Shown here one piece after another: positions 33,349-36,623 of a stretch of DNA of 36,623 nt (the first letter of the stretch is position 1; every line of letters begins with the position of its first letter). The notes under the pieces are model-generated. The model had not been told where the DNA came from, made no database searches, and saw only the letters and a list, made by a program, of their open reading frames with translations. The stretch lies in NCBI GenBank assembly GCA_030041255.1, contig JASHOF010000133.1:1-36623 (forward strand), given 5' to 3'. Position numbers and translations under genes: made by a program. This stretch comes from Acetobacteraceae bacterium (GTDB lineage: Bacteria; Pseudomonadota; Alphaproteobacteria; Acetobacterales; Acetobacteraceae).

Positions 33349-35637
33349 GTGGACGAAGACATGGGAGCCGGATACCGCGACGCCGGTCCGGCTAACGACG
33401 AAGAAGGTGCGCGGCTCGGGATTGCACCGGATGCCGTCGGTTCCGATGCGACACCCGGCCGCGCCCGCATCCTGGCCGCCCTGGCGGCGGCACGCTACCA
33501 CGGTTTCGAGCCGGACCCGGACGATTTTCATTCCGCTCAGAGCGACGGCGTGCCAAGCCCGTTTGAACTCGTCGAGTGGCTCCGCGAGGCGGGTCTGTGG
33601 GCGCGTGCGACCCGAATGAACTGGCGGCAGTTGATGAAGCTCACCGAGCCGGCGCCGGTGGTGCTGCTTTTCAACGACGGCAGTGCTGGCCTCCTGACCG
33701 GGGTCGATGCGGTCGAGCGGGTGGCGCTGATCAAGGATCCGCGCGGCCGGCAGAGCGATCTCCCGGTGCCGGTCGATGAGCTTCGTCTCTCCGAGGTGTG
33801 GACTGGCGAAGTCATCCTCATCCGTAAGCCGCGCGAGGCCAGCGGGGACCGCGAGACCTTCAACCTCGGCTGGGTGTTTCGCCTTTTCCTGCGGGACAAA
33901 AAGTTCCTCCGAGACATCTCGATCGCCTCGATGGTGACGTCGGTGCTCGCGATCATTCCGCCTTTCATCGTGATGTCGGTGATCGACCGGGTCGTCATCT
34001 ACGGCAACCAGGATACGCTGATCCTGCTGGCGCTGATCTGGGGAGCCGTGGTGCTGTACGAAACCGTGCTCGAGTACGCGCGCGTCGACATGGTGACGCT
34101 GCTTGCCGGGCGCATCGATACCCGGATCAACCTGCACGTCTTCAACCGGATGCTGGGTCTCGGCCTCGACTATTTCGAGCGGCATCCGGCCGGCGAAATC
34201 CACCACCGGATCAACCAGCTCTACCTGGTGCGGATGTTCTTCACCGGACGAATGTTCGATCTGGTGCTGGATATTTTCACCTTGATCGTGCTGCTGCCGA
34301 TCCTGTTCTACATGAGCTCGGCGCTTGCCTTCGTGGCGGTGGCGACCGCCATTGTCATCACCTTGATCATCGTTGCCTTCATGCCGGCGATGCGCCGTGT
34401 CACCGGCCAGGTGGTGCGTGCCGAGACGCGGAAAAGCACGCACATGGTGGAAAACATCCACGGCATCCGCACCATCAAGTCGCTGGCGATCGAGCCGCAG
34501 AGCAAGGCGGAATGGGATCTGCGGGTGGCGGACGCCGCCGACTGGCGGATCCAGAGCGGCCGGATCGGCAACTGGCCGATGACCCTCGTCATCCCGTTCG
34601 ACCGTTTCATGCAGCGCGGCCTGATCCTGCTCGGCGCCTACTGGCTGCTCTCCGGCACGACGACGCTCGATACCGGCGGTCTGATCGCCTTCCTGATGCT
34701 TGGCGGGCGACTGGCAGCGCCGCTTGTTTCGATGTCGAAGATGGTCCAGGACCAGGAGGAGCTTCGGCTGGCGATCAGCGAGGTCGGGCTGGTCGTCAAC
34801 AACCCGCCGGAGACGGCGATCGCTTCGAGCGGGATCCGCCCGACGATCGAAGGCGCGCTCAGTTTTGAGAACGTGACGTTCAGCTATCCCGGGCAGATGA
34901 TGCCGGCGCTGAAGGACGTTTCCTTCTCGGTTCCAGCCGGCACCATGCTCGGGATCGTGGGCAAGTCGGGTTCCGGCAAGTCGACGATCGCGCGGCTGCT
35001 GCAAGGGATCAACCGGGATTATTCGGGATTTGTGAAGCTCGATGGCAACGATCTGCGCGAGATCAACCTTCGCTATCTCCGGCGCAGCCAGGGCGTGGTG
35101 CTGCAGGACAACTTCCTGTTCCGCGGCACGGTGCGTGACAATATTGTTGCCGGACGCGCCGGCCTCACACTCGAGGATGCGGTGCGCGCAGCGCGTCTGG
35201 CCGGGGCGGAAGAGTTCATCGAGCGGATGCCGGCCGGTTACGAGACCTTCATCCAGGAGGGCTCGACCAACCTGTCGGGCGGGCAGCGGCAGCGGCTGGC
35301 GATCGCCCGCGCGCTGGTGACCGACCCCCGCCTTCTGATCCTCGATGAGGCGACCAGTGCGCTCGATCCCGAAAGCGAGGCGCTGGTGAACGCCAACCTG
35401 GTGCGCATCGGCAAGGGCCGGACGATGGTACTGATTACGCACCGGATGTCCTCGCTTACCGACTGCGATCTGATCGTCGTCATGCACGAAGGCAAGATGC
35501 TGGACATCGCGCCCCATCGCGTTCTTCTGGAGCGCTGTGCGATCTACCGTCAGCTCTGGTTGCAGCAGAACCGCCATCTCGACCCGCAAGGGACCCGTCA
35601 TGCCACTCCTGCGCCTGTCCCAATCGAAGCGGATTGA
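33349..35637 (+). CDS. Type I secretion ABC transporter/permease with C39-like domain
   Basis: The 762-residue product would be the inner-membrane ATPase of a type I secretion system. Order: variable leader, a C39 peptidase-like domain (about 38-150; VVLLFNDGSAGLLTGVD, LIKDPRG) that lacks the catalytic Cys and so should bind rather than cut substrate, six membrane helices (about 180-450), and the ATPase with Walker A (GKSGSGKST, about 538-546), signature (NLSGGQRQR, about 640), Walker B (LLILDEAT) and H loop (ITHR). GTG 33349 is chosen for the GAGGGG ribosome site; ATG 33361 is an alternative. The HlyD-type partner starts within its last codons. Confidence 0.92.
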   Translation: MDEDMGAGYRDAGPANDEEGARLGIAPDAVGSDATPGRARILAALAAARYHGFEPDPDDFHSAQSDGVPSPFELVEWLREAGLWARATRMNWRQLMKLTEPAPVVLLFNDGSAGLLTGVDAVERVALIKDPRGRQSDLPVPVDELRLSEVWTGEVILIRKPREASGDRETFNLGWVFRLFLRDKKFLRDISIASMVTSVLAIIPPFIVMSVIDRVVIYGNQDTLILLALIWGAVVLYETVLEYARVDMVTLLAGRIDTRINLHVFNRMLGLGLDYFERHPAGEIHHRINQLYLVRMFFTGRMFDLVLDIFTLIVLLPILFYMSSALAFVAVATAIVITLIIVAFMPAMRRVTGQVVRAETRKSTHMVENIHGIRTIKSLAIEPQSKAEWDLRVADAADWRIQSGRIGNWPMTLVIPFDRFMQRGLILLGAYWLLSGTTTLDTGGLIAFLMLGGRLAAPLVSMSKMVQDQEELRLAISEVGLVVNNPPETAIASSGIRPTIEGALSFENVTFSYPGQMMPALKDVSFSVPAGTMLGIVGKSGSGKSTIARLLQGINRDYSGFVKLDGNDLREINLRYLRRSQGVVLQDNFLFRGTVRDNIVAGRAGLTLEDAVRAARLAGAEEFIERMPAGYETFIQEGSTNLSGGQRQRLAIARALVTDPRLLILDEATSALDPESEALVNANLVRIGKGRTMVLITHRMSSLTDCDLIVVMHEGKMLDIAPHRVLLERCAIYRQLWLQQNRHLDPQGTRHATPAPVPIEAD

Positions 35638-36623
35638 CGCTCCGCGCGGCGGCGCTCTCGACGCTGCCATCCTGGAGTTTCAATCCCCTTCGACGATCAT
35701 CCTCGAGGCGCCGCCGAAGCGGATCGCGCGCAACACCATCTGGGTGATTGCCGCGTTGGTTGTCACCATGCTGCTGATCGCCGAGTTCATGCCTATGGAC
35801 ATGGAGGTGGTTGCCGACGGGCAGGTGATCTCGCGCGCGCCAACGATTGAGCTCGAGCCCCTCGAGACCTCGATCGTCCGCTCGATCGATGTTCATGTCG
35901 GACAGGTGGTGCGTGCCGGCCAGGTGGTGGCGACCCTGGATCCGACCGAGGCGCAAGCGGATCTCCAGACGCTGCTGGCCCAGGAATCGGCGCTCGCCGC
36001 AGAGGTTGCGGAGGAGCGGGCGGAGTTCGACGGCAAGCCCTACAGGGCGACGGATCCCAATAATCGCGATCAACTTCTGCAGGCTGCGATCTACGCGCAG
36101 CGGATGGCGCAGCTCAAATACACGCTGAACGGCTACGATCAGCAGATCGCAAGCCTTGCCGCGCAGGTGGAGGGCGCGGACGGGCAGGCCGCCTACTACC
36201 GCGACCGGCTGGTGCTGGCGACCCAGATCGAGAACATGAATACGCTGCTGCAGAAGCTGAACGCGGGCAGCGAGCTGACCACGCTGCAATCGGAGGATCA
36301 GCGGGTATCGATGGCGGCGAGCGTGGCGCAGAATGTCGCACTGGCCCAGAGCTCCGAGCAGACGCTCGAGGCGACCAAGGCGCAGCGCGATGCCTTCCTG
36401 CAGCAGTGGAACGCTCAGCTTTCGGCCCAGCTTGCGACCAACGTGCCGCAGCTCGAAGGGGTCCGCCAGTCGATCGCCAAGGCGGAGCTCGTCAGCAAGC
36501 TGATCGAGCTGCGCGCACCGCAGGATGCGGTGGTGCTGCAGCTCACGAGCGGAATCTCGGTCGGCTCGGTCATGCAATCCGGGGAGTCGTTCCTCTCCCT
36601 CTCCCCATTGCACGCGCCGCTCG
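35600..36623 (+). CDS. HlyD-family membrane fusion protein (3' end outside window)
   Basis: The periplasmic adaptor of type I secretion, linking the ABC transporter to an outer-membrane TolC-type channel. 341 codons are visible: a cytoplasmic N terminus, one membrane helix (about 48-66, IWVIAALVVTMLLIAEFMP), a first biotinyl-lipoyl half (VVADGQVISRAPTIELEPLE, VGQVVRAGQVVATLDPTEA), a long coiled-coil hairpin (about 115-290), and the return lipoyl half (LIELRAPQDAVVLQLTSGIS). The C-terminal beta domain lies beyond the edge. The start overlaps the ABC gene by 38 bases, so expression is coupled. Confidence 0.92.
   Translation, partial: MPLLRLSQSKRIDAPRGGALDAAILEFQSPSTIILEAPPKRIARNTIWVIAALVVTMLLIAEFMPMDMEVVADGQVISRAPTIELEPLETSIVRSIDVHVGQVVRAGQVVATLDPTEAQADLQTLLAQESALAAEVAEERAEFDGKPYRATDPNNRDQLLQAAIYAQRMAQLKYTLNGYDQQIASLAAQVEGADGQAAYYRDRLVLATQIENMNTLLQKLNAGSELTTLQSEDQRVSMAASVAQNVALAQSSEQTLEATKAQRDAFLQQWNAQLSAQLATNVPQLEGVRQSIAKAELVSKLIELRAPQDAVVLQLTSGISVGSVMQSGESFLSLSPLHAPL

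Noticed and set aside
33180-33395. Small open frame in the gap before the ABC transporter
   Set aside because: No ribosome site and no recognisable sequence; it runs into the transporter start in another frame.
33343-35670. A 775-codon minus-strand open frame opposite the ABC transporter
   Set aside because: The sense strand carries Walker A, signature and Walker B motifs; the antisense product is His/Arg/Asp-rich with no domain.

Overview
The window is GC-rich, densely packed chromosomal DNA of an alphaproteobacterium. Gene content and order fit Rhodospirillales, most likely Acetobacteraceae: a FliL-FliM-DUF6468 flagellar block, a DUF3035 lipoprotein after lspA, and a DUF1285/MoxR/DUF58/DUF4159 locus. 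This is a judgement from protein character and synteny, not from a marker-gene tree. I see no tRNA, rRNA, insertion sequence, prophage or CRISPR array.

Region 1 (1-6206) is flagellar. flgF, flgG and a damaged flgA lie on the minus strand. fliL, fliM, a DUF6468 gene and two broken genes (a motE-like remnant and an AMIN/TPR-like gene) lie on the plus strand. The divergent promoter region between the two arms carries a REP-like inverted repeat. Three flagellar-cluster genes carry frameshifts, and two positions look like larger deletions, while the genes outside this cluster look intact. This is the most unusual structural feature of the window.

Region 2 (6324-8843) holds spermidine synthesis (speD, speE), recX and an mscL whose product ends in a zinc ribbon. 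Region 3 (8898-14021) has a class III aminotransferase on the minus strand, then an HtrA-type protease followed by an OmpR-type regulator, its sensor kinase and a small exported protein, which probably form an envelope-stress unit. Region 4 (14109-20750) runs acyl-CoA dehydrogenase, MaoC hydratase, ribF, ileS, lspA and a DUF3035 lipoprotein, with many stop/start overlaps.

Region 5 (20845-25295) contains an SDR, a VOC-fold protein, an EamA exporter, a creatininase-family amidohydrolase, a NudL-like CoA pyrophosphatase and a DUF1285 protein. Region 6 (25381-32208) is a tightly overlapping MoxR ATPase, DUF58, BatA-like/DUF4159 and VWA-like membrane protein operon. Its biological role is unknown and it is the best candidate here for an under-described system. 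Region 7 (32343-36623) has an exported ankyrin-type protein, then a type I secretion ABC transporter with a cysteine-free C39-like domain, overlapping the start of its HlyD-type adaptor, which runs off the window edge.
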